Source: Micromonospora yasonensis (GTDB lineage: Bacteria > Actinomycetota > Actinomycetes > Mycobacteriales > Micromonosporaceae). Taken from it: DNA of 38,258 nt. Location of the stretch: NCBI RefSeq assembly GCF_026013475.1, contig NZ_JAPDPH010000049.1, positions 1-38,258 of the forward strand, read 5' to 3'. Positions 15,990 to 25,800 of the stretch are shown in pieces (position 1 is the stretch's first letter; each line of letters opens with the position of its first letter). The position numbers and the translations under genes are program-made. The notes below the pieces were generated by a model. It saw only the letters and a list, made by a program, of their open reading frames with translations, searched no databases and was not told the DNA's origin.

Positions 15990-16880
15990 CAGCTCCAGCA
16001 CGATCAGCGACCACGGGTCGTGCCCCGAGCCGGTGCGGCTGGGCCGGTACTGCCCGAACGCCGGCATGCCGTTGGCCACCACCGGCACCAGACGAGAACC
16101 CCGGCAGCCAATGCCCGTACCGGCCATCCAGGCGCAGACGTCGTCGTGGCCGCGCAGCCACAGCGGCAGCGGTGGCATCGACAGGGTCACGTCCTCGTGC
16201 AGCAGCGTCGTGAGCGCGTCGAGGTCGTACGCCTCGAAGGCCGTCACATAGCGCGCGAGCAGCGCCTTCTGCTCGTCGTCCATCGGCTTGTACACGTCGG
16301 CGGCGGTGTCGACGGCCGCGAGGGTGGCCCGGGCCCGCTGCAGGGCGCTGTTGACGCTGGCCACCGAGGTGTCGAGCAGTTCGGCCACCTCCTGAGCCGA
16401 CCAGGCCAGCACCTCCCGCAGGATCAGCACAGCCCGCTGCCGCGGCGGCAGGTGCTGCAGCGCCGCGACGAACGCCAGCCGGACGGACTCGCGTTCGGCG
16501 ACCACGTCGGCCGGGTCGCTGTTCTCCGGCAGGACCCGGCTGTCCGGCGCCGGGCCGACCCAGATCTCCTCGGGGCGCGGCTCTCCCGGGTCGGTGGCGC
16601 GGCCGGACCCGGCCGGCCCGAGATCCATCGGCAGGACCCGACGCTGGGCGCTGCCGAGCATGGTCAGGCACACGTTGGTCGCGATCCGGTACAGCCAGGA
16701 CCGCAGGCTGGCCCGCCCTTCGAACCGGTCGAAACCACGCCAAGCCCGCACGAAGGTGTCCTGCACGGCGTCTTCGGCCTCGAAGACGGACCCGAGCATG
16801 CGGTAGCAGTAGCCGGTCAGCTCCGACCGGTACGCCTCCAGCTGTGCCTCGACGGATGCACTGGTCGCCACCTCACTCAC
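15903..16880 (-). CDS. ECF sigma factor with C-terminal SnoaL-like domain (SigG/TIGR02960-like)
   Basis: This 325-residue RNA polymerase sigma factor has region 2 at about residues 14-75 (YCYRMLGSVFEAEDAVQDTFVRAW, LYRIATNVCL). Region 4 is at about 145-195 (LPPRQRAVLILREVLAWSAQEVAELL, SVASVNSALQRAR), followed by an NTF2/SnoaL-like domain to the end (YVTAFEAYDLDALTTLLHEDV). Such fused domains replace a separate anti-sigma in several ECF groups. The GTG start 16880 lies six bases after TAGGTT, so it may be leaderless. An alpha/beta hydrolase is divergent, as near sigG in mycobacteria (recollection), and may be a target. Confidence 0.92.
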   Translation of the reverse strand: MSEVATSASVEAQLEAYRSELTGYCYRMLGSVFEAEDAVQDTFVRAWRGFDRFEGRASLRSWLYRIATNVCLTMLGSAQRRVLPMDLGPAGSGRATDPGEPRPEEIWVGPAPDSRVLPENSDPADVVAERESVRLAFVAALQHLPPRQRAVLILREVLAWSAQEVAELLDTSVASVNSALQRARATLAAVDTAADVYKPMDDEQKALLARYVTAFEAYDLDALTTLLHEDVTLSMPPLPLWLRGHDDVCAWMAGTGIGCRGSRLVPVVANGMPAFGQYRPSRTGSGHDPWSLIVLELSGGRIAAMTNFLDTARLFPMFGLPARLG

Positions 16881-16886
16881 CGAACC

Positions 16887-16892
16887 AACCTA
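16887..16892 (-). promoter_or_regulatory. -10 element (leaderless type) for the sigma-factor gene
   Basis: On the minus strand TAGGTT is followed by six bases and GTG 16880. No Shine-Dalgarno sequence is present. Confidence 0.55.
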
Positions 16893-17010
16893 GCCCAGCT
16901 TTCGCCGGTAGGGGCACCCCGCAAACTCGCCGCGCCGGCAGCGATGAGTTCCCGAGGCCCGGCTGGTCAGAACCGGCGTCAGGTCGACGAGAAGACATCA
17001 GGAGCACACC

Positions 17011-17832
17011 ATGACCGCCACTCAGCACGACGCCGGCTCGGGACAGTACGCCGACGTCAACGGCATCAACCTCTACTACGAGACCCACGGAACCGGACGG
17101 CCGCTGATCCTGCTGCACGGAGGCCTGTGCTCGGGCGAGATGTTCGCGCCGATCCTGCCGTCGCTGGCCGACCACCATCAGGTCATCGTCGTCGATCTGC
17201 AGGGGCACGGCCGCACCGCCGACATCGACCGGCCGCTCGACATACCGCTGATGGCCGACGACATCGCCGCGCTCATCGATCACCTCGGACTGCAGAAGCC
17301 GGACGTCGTCGGCTACTCCCTCGGCGGCGGCGTCGCGCTCCACGTCGCGATCAGGCACCCGCACCAGGTGGGCCGCCTGGTCGCGGCATCGGCGAACATC
17401 CGCCGCGACGCCATCTACCCCGAGATGCTCCAGCAGCAGGGCCAGGTCGGCGCGGCGGCCGCCGAGTTCATGAAGGACACCCCGATGTACGAGCTCTACC
17501 AGCGGGTGGCCCCGCGCCCCGAGGACTTCCCCCGGCTGCTGGACAAGATCGGTGCCGCGATGGCGAAGGACTTCGACTACACCGAGGAGGTCCGCGGCCT
17601 GCAGGTGCCGACACTGATCATGGCCGCCGACGCGGACATGGCCCCGCCGAGCCACTACGTCGAGGTCTTCAAACTGCTCGACGGCGGCCTGCGCGACGGT
17701 GGCTGGATGGGCGAGAACCGGCCGAAGGGCGGCCACGCGCTGGCCATCCTGCCCGGCCTGACGCACTACGACATCGCCGACTCCCCGCTGTTCGCCGCGG
17801 TCACGCTCGCCTTCCTCGACCAGCAGGACTGA
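17011..17832 (+). CDS. Alpha/beta hydrolase
   Basis: This 273-residue cytoplasmic hydrolase has the oxyanion segment LILLHGGLCSG, nucleophile elbow GYSLGGG (S103), an acid in ADADMAPPSH and a C-terminal His in GLTHYDIADSP. The substrate is not readable; esterase, lipase and haloperoxidase-like relatives are all possible. AGGAG lies eight bases before ATG 17011. It is divergent from the SnoaL-fused sigma factor with 130 bases between starts, which suggests that sigma factor may drive it. Confidence 0.9.
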   Translation: MTATQHDAGSGQYADVNGINLYYETHGTGRPLILLHGGLCSGEMFAPILPSLADHHQVIVVDLQGHGRTADIDRPLDIPLMADDIAALIDHLGLQKPDVVGYSLGGGVALHVAIRHPHQVGRLVAASANIRRDAIYPEMLQQQGQVGAAAAEFMKDTPMYELYQRVAPRPEDFPRLLDKIGAAMAKDFDYTEEVRGLQVPTLIMAADADMAPPSHYVEVFKLLDGGLRDGGWMGENRPKGGHALAILPGLTHYDIADSPLFAAVTLAFLDQQD

Positions 17833-17842
17833 ACTGCTGTCG

Positions 17843-17876
17843 CGCCGCCCGGCGCGCCCTGCGCTGCCGGGCGGCG
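17843..17876 (+). terminator. Hairpin terminator after the alpha/beta hydrolase
   Basis: Perfect 11-bp arms CGCCGCCCGGC / GCCGGGCGGCG flank a 12-base loop, ten bases after the stop codon. Confidence 0.7.
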
Positions 17877-17958
17877 AGCGATCTTCGGGCTCCCGGGTTG
17901 CCTGCTCCCCGTCGGGGGAGTAGGCATGAGGCCAACTCATGTCGATCTGGGAGGCCAG

Positions 17959-19770
17959 ATGAGGAGACTTCGGGTCCTCGTCACCGCGACCATAGCCCTG
18001 GCCACGCTCGTGGCCGGGGCCGCAGTTCCGGCGCAGGCGACACCGGCCGGGCCGCCGAAGGTGCCGACGGCCGTCGGGTACGGGGGAGCGGTGTCCACGG
18101 TGGATGCCACCGCCACGGCGGTCGGTCTGGACGTGCTGCGGCGCGGCGGCAACGCGGTGGACGCGGCGGTCGCCGCCGCGGCGACGCTCGGCGTCACCGA
18201 ACCGTTCTCCGCCGGCATCGGCGGCGGCGGCTTCTTCGTCTACTACGACGCGAAGACCGGGCGGGTGCACACCATCGACGGCCGCGAGGCGGGACCGGCG
18301 TCGATGAGCGAGACCACCTTCATCAACGCGGCCACCGGGCAGCCGTACCGGTTCGACGAGGCTCGGATCAGCGGGCTGTCGGTCGGCGTCCCCGGCACCC
18401 TGCTCACCTGGCAGGACGCGCTGGACCGCTGGGGCACCCGGTCGCTGGCGCAGCTGCTCACGCCCGCCGAGCGGGTCGCCGAGGACGGCTTCCCCGTCGA
18501 CGAGACCTTCGCCGGCCAGGTCGCCGGGAACCAGGCGGCGTTCGGTCAGTTCAGCTCGACCAGCGCGCTGTACCTGCCCGGCGGGCAGCCGCCGGCGGTC
18601 GGTAGCACCTTCCGTAACCCGGACCTCGCCGCGACGTACCGGCTGATCGCCAAGCGGGGCACCGACGTGTTCTACCGCGGCGAGGTCGGCGGCGACGTGG
18701 TCGCCACCGTACAGCACCCGCCGGTGGCGGCGCAGCCGGTCGGCTCGTGGCCGTACCCGATCCGCCCGGCCGGGATGACCGCCGCCGACCTCGCCGGCTA
18801 CCGCACCCGCAGCCCCGAGCCGACCCGGTCGGACTACCGCGGCCTCGAGGTGTACGGCATGTCCACCCCGTCCAGCGGCGGCACCGCCGTGGGTGAGGCG
18901 CTCAACATCCTGGAGCAGTACGACCTGCGGTCGATGACCGCGGCCCAGGCGATGCACCGCTACCTGGAGGCCAGCGCGCTGGCGTTCGCCGACCGCAACC
19001 GGTACGTCGGTGACCACACTCCGCAGAGCGTGCTCCGCGAGCTGCTCAGCGACGGGTTCGCCAAGGAGCGGGCGTGCCTGATCGACCCGTCGGCGGCGCT
19101 GCCCAAGCCGGTCGCCCCCGGTGTTCCCGACGGCGTCTACGGCGGCTGCTCGGCGGCAAAGGTCGCCGACATCCGCGACGACCGCACCGGCACCACCAAC
19201 CTGACGGTGGCCGACCGGTGGGGCAACGTGGTGGAGTACACGCTGACCATCGAGGCGACCGGCGGCAACGGGATGGTGGTGCCCGGTCGGGGGTTCCTGC
19301 TCAACAACGAGCTGACCGATTTCAACTTCGCGCCGACCCAGGGCACCGCGCCGGACCCGAACCTTCCCGGGCCGGGTAAGCGTCCGCGCAGCTCGATGTC
19401 ACCGACGATCGTGCTGGCCGACGGCCGGCCGTTGCTGGCGGTCGGCTCGCCCGGCGGCGCGACGATCATCACCACCGTGCTGCAGATGCTGGTCAATCGG
19501 ATCGACCTGGGGATGACGTTGCCGGAGGCGTTGGCGGCGCCGCGGGCGTCGCAGCGCAACGGCGCCAGCACGCAGGCCGAGCCGGGCTTCGTCAGCGGGT
19601 ACGCGGCCGGTCTCCCGCCGGGTCACGCGTTCTCGCCGACGGCGGAAATCGGCGCGGCGACCGGTATCGAGTTCCTGTCGGACGGCCGGCTGCTGGCCGC
19701 CGCCGAGCCGGTACGGCGGGGTGGCGGCGCCGCCGCCGTGGTCGGCCGCTGGGCGAGCCCCGCGTCCTGA
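17959..19770 (+). CDS. Secreted gamma-glutamyltransferase
   Basis: This 603-residue exported Ntn-hydrolase cleaves gamma-glutamyl bonds such as those of glutathione. A Sec signal peptide (MRRLRVLVTATIALATLVAG, ending AQA) is followed by the large subunit (GGNAVDAAVAAAATLGVTEP, GIGGGGFFVYYD). The autocleavage site precedes T412 (GTTNLTVAD). The small subunit has GFLLNNELTDF, GKRPRSSMSPTIV and GSPGGATIITTVLQ. The usual TTH after the cleavage point reads TTN here. ATG 17959 follows GGGAGG; the upstream in-frame ATG 17926 would bury the signal peptide. It appears monocistronic. Confidence 0.93.
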   Translation: MRRLRVLVTATIALATLVAGAAVPAQATPAGPPKVPTAVGYGGAVSTVDATATAVGLDVLRRGGNAVDAAVAAAATLGVTEPFSAGIGGGGFFVYYDAKTGRVHTIDGREAGPASMSETTFINAATGQPYRFDEARISGLSVGVPGTLLTWQDALDRWGTRSLAQLLTPAERVAEDGFPVDETFAGQVAGNQAAFGQFSSTSALYLPGGQPPAVGSTFRNPDLAATYRLIAKRGTDVFYRGEVGGDVVATVQHPPVAAQPVGSWPYPIRPAGMTAADLAGYRTRSPEPTRSDYRGLEVYGMSTPSSGGTAVGEALNILEQYDLRSMTAAQAMHRYLEASALAFADRNRYVGDHTPQSVLRELLSDGFAKERACLIDPSAALPKPVAPGVPDGVYGGCSAAKVADIRDDRTGTTNLTVADRWGNVVEYTLTIEATGGNGMVVPGRGFLLNNELTDFNFAPTQGTAPDPNLPGPGKRPRSSMSPTIVLADGRPLLAVGSPGGATIITTVLQMLVNRIDLGMTLPEALAAPRASQRNGASTQAEPGFVSGYAAGLPPGHAFSPTAEIGAATGIEFLSDGRLLAAAEPVRRGGGAAAVVGRWASPAS

Positions 19771-19773
19771 GTT

Positions 19774-19809
19774 CGAACGAGGGGCCGGAGCGTTCCGGCC
19801 CCTCGTTCG
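19774..19809. terminator. Bidirectional hairpin terminator between convergent genes
   Basis: A perfect 16-bp stem (CGAACGAGGGGCCGGA with its complement) closes a four-base loop. It starts four bases after the gamma-glutamyltransferase stop and faces the convergent Imm32-like gene. Confidence 0.88.
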
Positions 19810-19925
19810 GTTCCACAGCGGGTGGATGGCGGAGCTGGCGTGCTGCTGTCACCCGATCGGGGCTGCGCGAGACGGACCCCGAGTGCCGTTGCTGTCGCTG
19901 ACGGGGAGAGCCACGCCGGCTGGAT

Positions 19926-20198
19926 CTAGCGTTCCCGCGGGTCGCGGGCCAGCATCAGAGGAGCCGAATCAAGGCTCAGCGGGAACGTTCCTGGGTCGAG
20001 GTGGATGTGCGCCCCAGAGGGTGCCCGCTCGTCCGAGAGGGCGAGGCACCACCGTGCGAGATCCCGCAGGCCGGCTCGGTCGCCGAAGATCTCAATTGAG
20101 CCGCCCACGACCTCGACCGACACTGTGCCACCCTCCACCGGCGCCACAACGCCCTGCGCGTTGTCGTAGCCGGGCACCGACAACACAATCTCATCCAT
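19926..20198 (-). CDS. Imm32-like small protein
   Basis: This 90-residue protein begins MDEIVLSVPGYDN. The pattern IEIFGDRAGLRDLARWCLAL followed by AHIHLDPG and LDSAPLMLARD fits the Imm32 family (immunity-like proteins, often orphan). No toxin gene is adjacent, so an immunity role is not supported here. No good Shine-Dalgarno sequence precedes ATG 20198. It follows the glycosyltransferase gene on the same strand after 97 bases. Confidence 0.65.
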   Translation of the reverse strand: MDEIVLSVPGYDNAQGVVAPVEGGTVSVEVVGGSIEIFGDRAGLRDLARWCLALSDERAPSGAHIHLDPGTFPLSLDSAPLMLARDPRER

Positions 20199-20295
20199 GT
20201 GGCGAGTGTGCCCGAGGCTTTGCAACGGTGGCGCAGGCATGGCGCGGCGGCGCTGGCCTTCTCCGGGGTCTCGGTCGACCTTCTGAACCGCTCCC

Positions 20296-21444
20296 TCACG
20301 CAACTCTCGGCGGGTCTGCGATCGTCACCAGGTCGCTCAGTGCATTCGCCAGCCGGTCCGGCCAGCCCGCCACGAACTCGGCGGGTCCGTCGACGGCGAA
20401 GTCGGTGCGCAACAGGTGCGGCGCGTGTGCGTATCTGCGAACCCACGAGACGACCTCGGACGGCTGCACGCACCGGGCTGTCCTCGCCGCCTCTGCGGCG
20501 CGGGCGTTGGACTCCTCCTGGCCGGGAACCACGTCGACGATGAGGGTCGGTCGTCCGCTGAAGGCCGCCTCGTTGAGGGTGAACCAGCCGGCCTTGCCGA
20601 TAACCAGGTCACAGGCCGCGAGCAGCACGTCGAAGTCGTCGGACGCGCCCCGCACCAGGAACGGCCGGTGGGCCGCGAGGTCGCGGAAGCGGGCCAGCAG
20701 TGCCTTGTTGTCTCCCGCGTTGAGGATCAACTGCACGTCCAGATCACTGTCGGCCAGTTGCAGCGCGGCGGCCAGCACGCCCTGCCCCAGCCCCGCGCCG
20801 CCGGCGGTGAGCAGCACGGTGAACCGCTGGTCGAGGCCGATCCTGCGCCGGGCTTCCGCCTGCTGCTGGCGGGCCTGCAGTGCGGGCAGGACGGGGGCGC
20901 CGACGACGATGACCGGGGACGTGGGGCCCAACGCCCGGGCGGCGTCGTCCCGGGTCCCCGGATCGGTCAGCAGCAGCCGGTCGTACCGGCCGTGGAACCA
21001 GATCCGGTTGACCGGTCCGCTGTCCGTCACGAGCGGGATCACGGGTACGCCGCGGCCGGTCAGGCGGTGTGCGCAGAGGTAGCCGGCGACGGGGTGGGTG
21101 GCGATTACGAGATCGGGCATCATCCGCCGTAACCATTTTTCCGTCGATCTGCCGAACGCGAGGTTCGACAGGCCGCAGACGATCCCTGGCCACCGGCTGG
21201 CGAACTGGTAGAGCCGGTGGTGCGGACGCCCGCGCAGGCGGCTGGTGGACCACCGGTAGGCGGCGCGCAGGGCGCGATGCAGGCGTAGCGGCCGGAAGAG
21301 GTGGACGCAGACGTCCTCGACCGCTACGTCGAGGTCGGGGTTGCGTTCCCGCAGCAGGCGGCCGACGGCCTGGGCCGCCCGCATGTGGCCGTCCCCGAAC
21401 GGCGCGCCGACGACGAGCACCCGCCGTATCTTCCTGCCCGCCAC
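20296..21444 (-). CDS. MGDG synthase/UgtP-like glycosyltransferase (GT28-like)
   Basis: This 382-residue enzyme of the diacylglycerol glucosyl/galactosyltransferase type transfers a sugar from a nucleotide donor to a lipid. The N-terminal acceptor domain begins VLVVGAPFGDGHMRAAQAV (GxGH-like loop). The donor domain contains VLLTAGGAGLGQGVLAAAL and the signature GKAGWFTLNEAAFSGRPTL with VPGQEESNA. The start is GTG at 21444. Membrane attachment is by amphipathic surfaces in this family; no transmembrane helix is seen. The acceptor lipid is unknown. Confidence 0.85.
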   Translation of the reverse strand: MAGRKIRRVLVVGAPFGDGHMRAAQAVGRLLRERNPDLDVAVEDVCVHLFRPLRLHRALRAAYRWSTSRLRGRPHHRLYQFASRWPGIVCGLSNLAFGRSTEKWLRRMMPDLVIATHPVAGYLCAHRLTGRGVPVIPLVTDSGPVNRIWFHGRYDRLLLTDPGTRDDAARALGPTSPVIVVGAPVLPALQARQQQAEARRRIGLDQRFTVLLTAGGAGLGQGVLAAALQLADSDLDVQLILNAGDNKALLARFRDLAAHRPFLVRGASDDFDVLLAACDLVIGKAGWFTLNEAAFSGRPTLIVDVVPGQEESNARAAEAARTARCVQPSEVVSWVRRYAHAPHLLRTDFAVDGPAEFVAGWPDRLANALSDLVTIADPPRVA

Positions 21445-21522
21445 GGTCGGGTATTCCCGGATCGGTTCGACGTATACCTGCCGACTCCGGGGAGTCCCCC
21501 GGCCCAGGTCGGGGTCAGAGAC

Positions 21523-21561
21523 GTCGTCGCCGGCCCGCGGCGGTCGCGGGCCGGCGACGAC
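21523..21561 (-). terminator. Hairpin terminator after the ThuA-GSDH/isomerase operon
   Basis: Perfect 16-bp arms GTCGTCGCCGGCCCGC / GCGGGCCGGCGACGAC flank a seven-base loop. It begins four bases after the stop of the secreted isomerase on the minus strand. Confidence 0.87.
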
Positions 21562-21564
21562 GGA

Positions 21565-22767
21565 TCAGTAGCGCAGGGTACGGAGGTTGGCGTAGCTGTC
21601 GCAGGCCGACGAGACGCCGTCCGGGCGGGGGTTGTCGTTCTCGGTCAGGTAGTAGTCGACGCCGGCCATCTGGCTGTAGGCGAAGATGCGGGCGAAGTCG
21701 ATGGTGCCCTCGCCCACGTCGGCGAACGAGCCGTCGGTGGCCATGTCCTTGACGTGGAACAGCGAGAACCGGCCCGGGTACTGCGTGATCAGCTCCACCG
21801 GGTCGGCGCCGACACTGCTCGCCCAGTACAGGTCGAGTTCCATCGCGACCAGGTTCGGGTCGGTCTCGCGTACCAGCACGTCGTAGCCGCGCACGCCGTT
21901 CTGGGCGGTGAACTCGAACCCGTGGTTGTGGTAGGCGACGGTGATGCCCGCCTTCTTCAGTTCGGCGCCGACGGTGTTGAGGGTGGCCGCCACCTGGGAG
22001 TAGTCGGCGGGTTTCCAGGAGGCCGAGCCTGAGATCCGGACGTAGCTGGCGCCGAACGCCTTGGCGTTGGCGATGACGCCGTCGAGGTTGCGCTGCAGGT
22101 CGGTGAGGCCGATCCCGATGGACGGGACGGACAGCCCGGCGTCGGCCACCAGGGGCGCCAGCGTGGTGGCCGTCTTGCCGTAGAAGTTGTTCACCGCGCC
22201 CGAGGGTTCCGCGTTGCGGTAGCCGCAGGCGGCGAGCGCGGCCAGGGTGGCTTCGGGGGCGGCCGGCATGGTGGCCCGCACGGTGTAGAGGACGAGGCCG
22301 ATCCGGTCGTCGGGCAGCGCCCGGGTGCCGGGGGCCGGCTGCGGCTTGCCGATCTCGGAGTCGGCGGCTGCCCGAACGATGCTCGCGCTCTCCTGCGGGG
22401 TGATGACGTCGTCTTGGCGGAGCGTGTTGGCCAGCCCGCTGACGGTGCTCACGAAGCTGCCGTGGTCGGCGAACGGCGCCGCGGCCCAGACGGTGTCCAG
22501 GATCGTGCACCCGTCGCCGAGGTCGCGGTTGGGTACGCCCGAGTCGGCCGGGCCGTGGCCGAAGAAGACCGTGGACGAGGTGGTGTAGCCCCAGGGGCAG
22601 TTGTCGATGGTGACGGCGGCGGGGGCGCTCGTATCGTCGCTCGTCGATTCGGAGGCTGCCGCCGGGTTCGGCGTGAACGGCAGGAGTGCTGCGGCGAGCG
22701 ACGCGGCGAGCAGGTGACGTGCTCGGCTGGATCGGTGGTGGGCCGGGCGGGTGGCGCTGGCATCCAT
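21565..22767 (-). CDS. Secreted xylose-isomerase-like TIM barrel with the shared N-terminal module
   Basis: This 400-residue exported protein begins with a signal peptide (RARHLLAASLAAALLPF, ending AAA near residue 38). It then has a module at about 75-140 (DSGVPNR...GC...DVITPQE...SEIG), homologous without gaps to the one in the DUF1080 protein. From about 152 a TIM barrel follows (IGLVLYTVR, VAYHNHGFEF, MELDLYWASS, LFHVKDM, ENDNPRPDG) with Glu/His/Glu metal-ligand candidates. Families of this fold isomerise or eliminate keto-sugars. GGGAGAA precedes ATG 22767. It lies 86 bases behind the ThuA-GSDH gene, so it should share its LacI-type operator. Confidence 0.87.
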   Translation of the reverse strand: MDASATRPAHHRSSRARHLLAASLAAALLPFTPNPAAASESTSDDTSAPAAVTIDNCPWGYTTSSTVFFGHGPADSGVPNRDLGDGCTILDTVWAAAPFADHGSFVSTVSGLANTLRQDDVITPQESASIVRAAADSEIGKPQPAPGTRALPDDRIGLVLYTVRATMPAAPEATLAALAACGYRNAEPSGAVNNFYGKTATTLAPLVADAGLSVPSIGIGLTDLQRNLDGVIANAKAFGASYVRISGSASWKPADYSQVAATLNTVGAELKKAGITVAYHNHGFEFTAQNGVRGYDVLVRETDPNLVAMELDLYWASSVGADPVELITQYPGRFSLFHVKDMATDGSFADVGEGTIDFARIFAYSQMAGVDYYLTENDNPRPDGVSSACDSYANLRTLRY

Positions 22768-22853
22768 GTTCTTCTCCCAAAGATGAGGCATGTGGGGTTG
22801 GGCTGGAGCGGTGGTGGCGGGGTGCCGTCCCACCCCGCCACCGCTCCGGGCGC

Positions 22854-25800
22854 TCAGCGCACCGTCACGACCACGGTCGAGGACATGGTTGCCCCGAGGC
22901 TGTCGGTGACGGTCAGCTGTGCGGTGTAGGTGCCCTTGCGGGCGTACGTGTGACTGGCGGACGCGCCGTGCACGGCGGCCGTGTTGTCGCCGAAGTCCCA
23001 CGCGTAGTCGGTGATGGTGCGCCCAGCCGCCGGCGAGCCGGTCCCGGTGAACGCGACCGCCAGTGGCGCGGTGCCGGTGGCGGGGGTGGCCGAGGCCGAG
23101 ACCGTGGCGTCGGTCTGTTCGCGTACGCCGGCGCCGTTGAAGCGCAGCCAGTCCAGCGCCATCAGGTCGGGCGTGCCGCCGGTCTGGTTCGGGTTGACGA
23201 AGACCAGGTAGAGCGTGGTGGTACGGCCCGGATCGGTCAGCTCGACGGTGGGTGAGACGAGGTTGTCCCAGCCGCCGGTGCTGCCGATGGTGGCCCGACC
23301 GAGGAGTTCGCCGGTGGGGGAGTCGGCCCTGATCTCGATGTCGCCGCCGCTGCTGCCGGAGGCGACCCCGAGGGTGACCGAGTCGATGTTGCGGAGGTTG
23401 GCCGGGCCGAAGTTGATCCACTCGCCGTTGTCGATGTCACCGATGCGCTTGCCGGCGCTCGCGGTGGCCCGGTCGATCACCTGGATGCCGCTCTGGCCGT
23501 CGAAGTGCTCGGCCTCCTTGCGTTTGGTCTGCAGCTCCGCCCGGGTCGAGCCGACCAGCTCAGGTGCGCCGGCCGCCCCGCCGTCGGTGTACTGGGCGGT
23601 GAGCACGGTGTAGAGGTTCTGTCCCGGGCCGTGCCCGTCACCGCCGTTGCTCTCGGTGGCCGCGACGCCGGTGCATCCGATGTAGTTGTCCAGCGGGTGG
23701 GTGTGCGAGTCGTGGCCGAGCTGGGTCTGTACGACCACCTTCGAACAGTCGATGCTGTTCTCCTCCGGGTCGGTGACCGTCACGGTGTACGGGATGCGGT
23801 CACCGAAGTCGAAGAAGGCGCCGTCGGGGACGCTGAGGGTCACCGTCGGGCGCGTGTTGCCGGCGGTGATCTCCTGTACGGCGACGGCCTTCTGCCCGTT
23901 GGTGGCGGTGACGGTGAGCCGGGCGGTGTAGCGCCCCGGCGTGCTGTAGGTGTGGCTGGGGTTGGCGGCGGTGGAGTCGACGCTGCCGTTGCCGTCGAAG
24001 TCCCAGGCGTACTGGATGGTGGTGCCGTCCGGCCCGGCGGAGCCGGCGCTGGAGAAGGCGACGGTCAGCGGCGCGGGTCCGCTGTCGGTGTCGACGCTCA
24101 GTTTGGCCACCGGCGGCCGGCTGTTGGCGACGTAGTCGATGCGGTAGATGCCGGCGCCCTTGTTGCTGCCGCCGCGACCGCTGCCGCTGCCCTCGCCGAA
24201 GTCGATGACGTAGAGGGAGCCGTCCGGCCCGAACTCCGCCTCGAACGGCTGGATCCACGACATGTTGGCGAAGATCCCGTTGATGGACTGCAGGTCACCG
24301 ACGTTGGTGGGGTCGAAGCGGGGATCGCTGAAGGTCTGCGCGGTCTGGTGGACCGACAGCGTCTTGAACCACTTGCGGGTCAGCTCGTAGACGATCCACT
24401 TGCCGTCGAAGTACTGCGGGAACTTGGTCAGCCTCTTGTTTGACGGGTCGTAGTCGTAGACGGGGCCGCTCATCGGGCCGCCGCCGCCGGTGCCGAGTTC
24501 GGGGAACTGCGGGGAGGCCGAGTAGGCGTACCAGACCAGGGCGGGCTTGGCCGCGGGCAGGTTGGTCAGGCCGGTGTTGTTGGGGGAGTCGTTGACCGGC
24601 GCGGCGCAGTCGAACTTCGGCCCGGAGGTGCCGGTGGCGAAGTCGTAGTCGTTGAACGGGATGTTGTTGCCGATGCAGTAGGGCCAGCCGTAGTTGCCGG
24701 CGCTGGTGATCCGGTTGAACTCGACGGTCCCTTCCGGGCCGCGGTTCGGGTTGGCCGACCGGGCGTCGGGGCCGTAGTCGGCCACCAGCAGCGCGTTGGA
24801 CTTCGAGTCGACGGTGATCCTGAACGGGTTCCGCAGGCCCATCGCGTAGATCTCGGGCCTGGTCCCAGGCGTGCCCGGGGCGAACAGGTTGCCGTCCGGG
24901 ATCGCGTACCCGCCGGTGGGCAGGGGCTTGATCCGCAGGACCTTGCCGCGCAGGTCGTTGGTGTTGCCGGCGGTGCCCTGCGCGTCGTACGCGCGGCGAC
25001 CGGCCCGCTCGTCGACGGGGGTGAAGCCGCTGGACTCGAACGGGTCGGTGTTGTCGCCGATGGCGGCGTACAGGTTGCCCTGCTGGTCCATCGTCACCGA
25101 GCCGCCCATGTGGGAGTTGGCCCGCGCCTCACCGCGCCAGGTGGGGATCGTGAGCAGCCGCTTCTCCGAGTCGAGGCTGACGCTGTCGCCGTTGACGGTG
25201 AACCGGGACATGTTCAGCTGCTTCTCCACCCGGTCGGACCAGAGCAGGTAGATCCAGTTGTTCTGGTCGAAGTGCCGGTCCAGCGTCATGCCGAGCAGGC
25301 CGTCGGACTGGCTGGTCTGCTCCGGCGTGTAGGCGAAGTCCAGCAGGGTGGTGACGGCGAGGGTGTCCTGGTTGACGACCTTCAGCGCGCCGGTGCGCTC
25401 GATGTAGAAGACCCGGCGGTCCGGCGCCACGGCCAGTTCGAACGGGTCGGACAGGTTCTGGTTGACCAGGGGGATCCGCTCGAAGTTGGTGGTCCTGGTG
25501 GCGCCGCAGTCACCGGGGGCGGCGCCCGCCGCCCACCGGATGCCACCGAGCAGGTGCTGCAGGAACGCCGGCTCCTGGAACGAGGAGGAGCTGTGTCCGC
25601 CGGCGGTGAACCAGGACCGGCCGCCGTCGTAGTTCTGGCACCACGAGTACGGATGGTCGACGCCCTCGTTCAGCCCGGAGATGCCGTCGCGCACCTTGAT
25701 CTGGGCCAGGGTGTGGACCTTGCCGGTGGGGTTGGTCCGCCAGTTGTACCACTCCTCGCTGCGCTCCCACAGCTCCGGCAGGCCCTTGGTGGAGGGGTGG

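Noticed and set aside
16020..18605. Open plus-strand frame of 861 codons
   Set aside because: It crosses the sigma factor antisense, the intergenic promoter region and the wrong frames of the hydrolase and gamma-glutamyltransferase genes; the product is low-complexity Arg/Pro/Gly.
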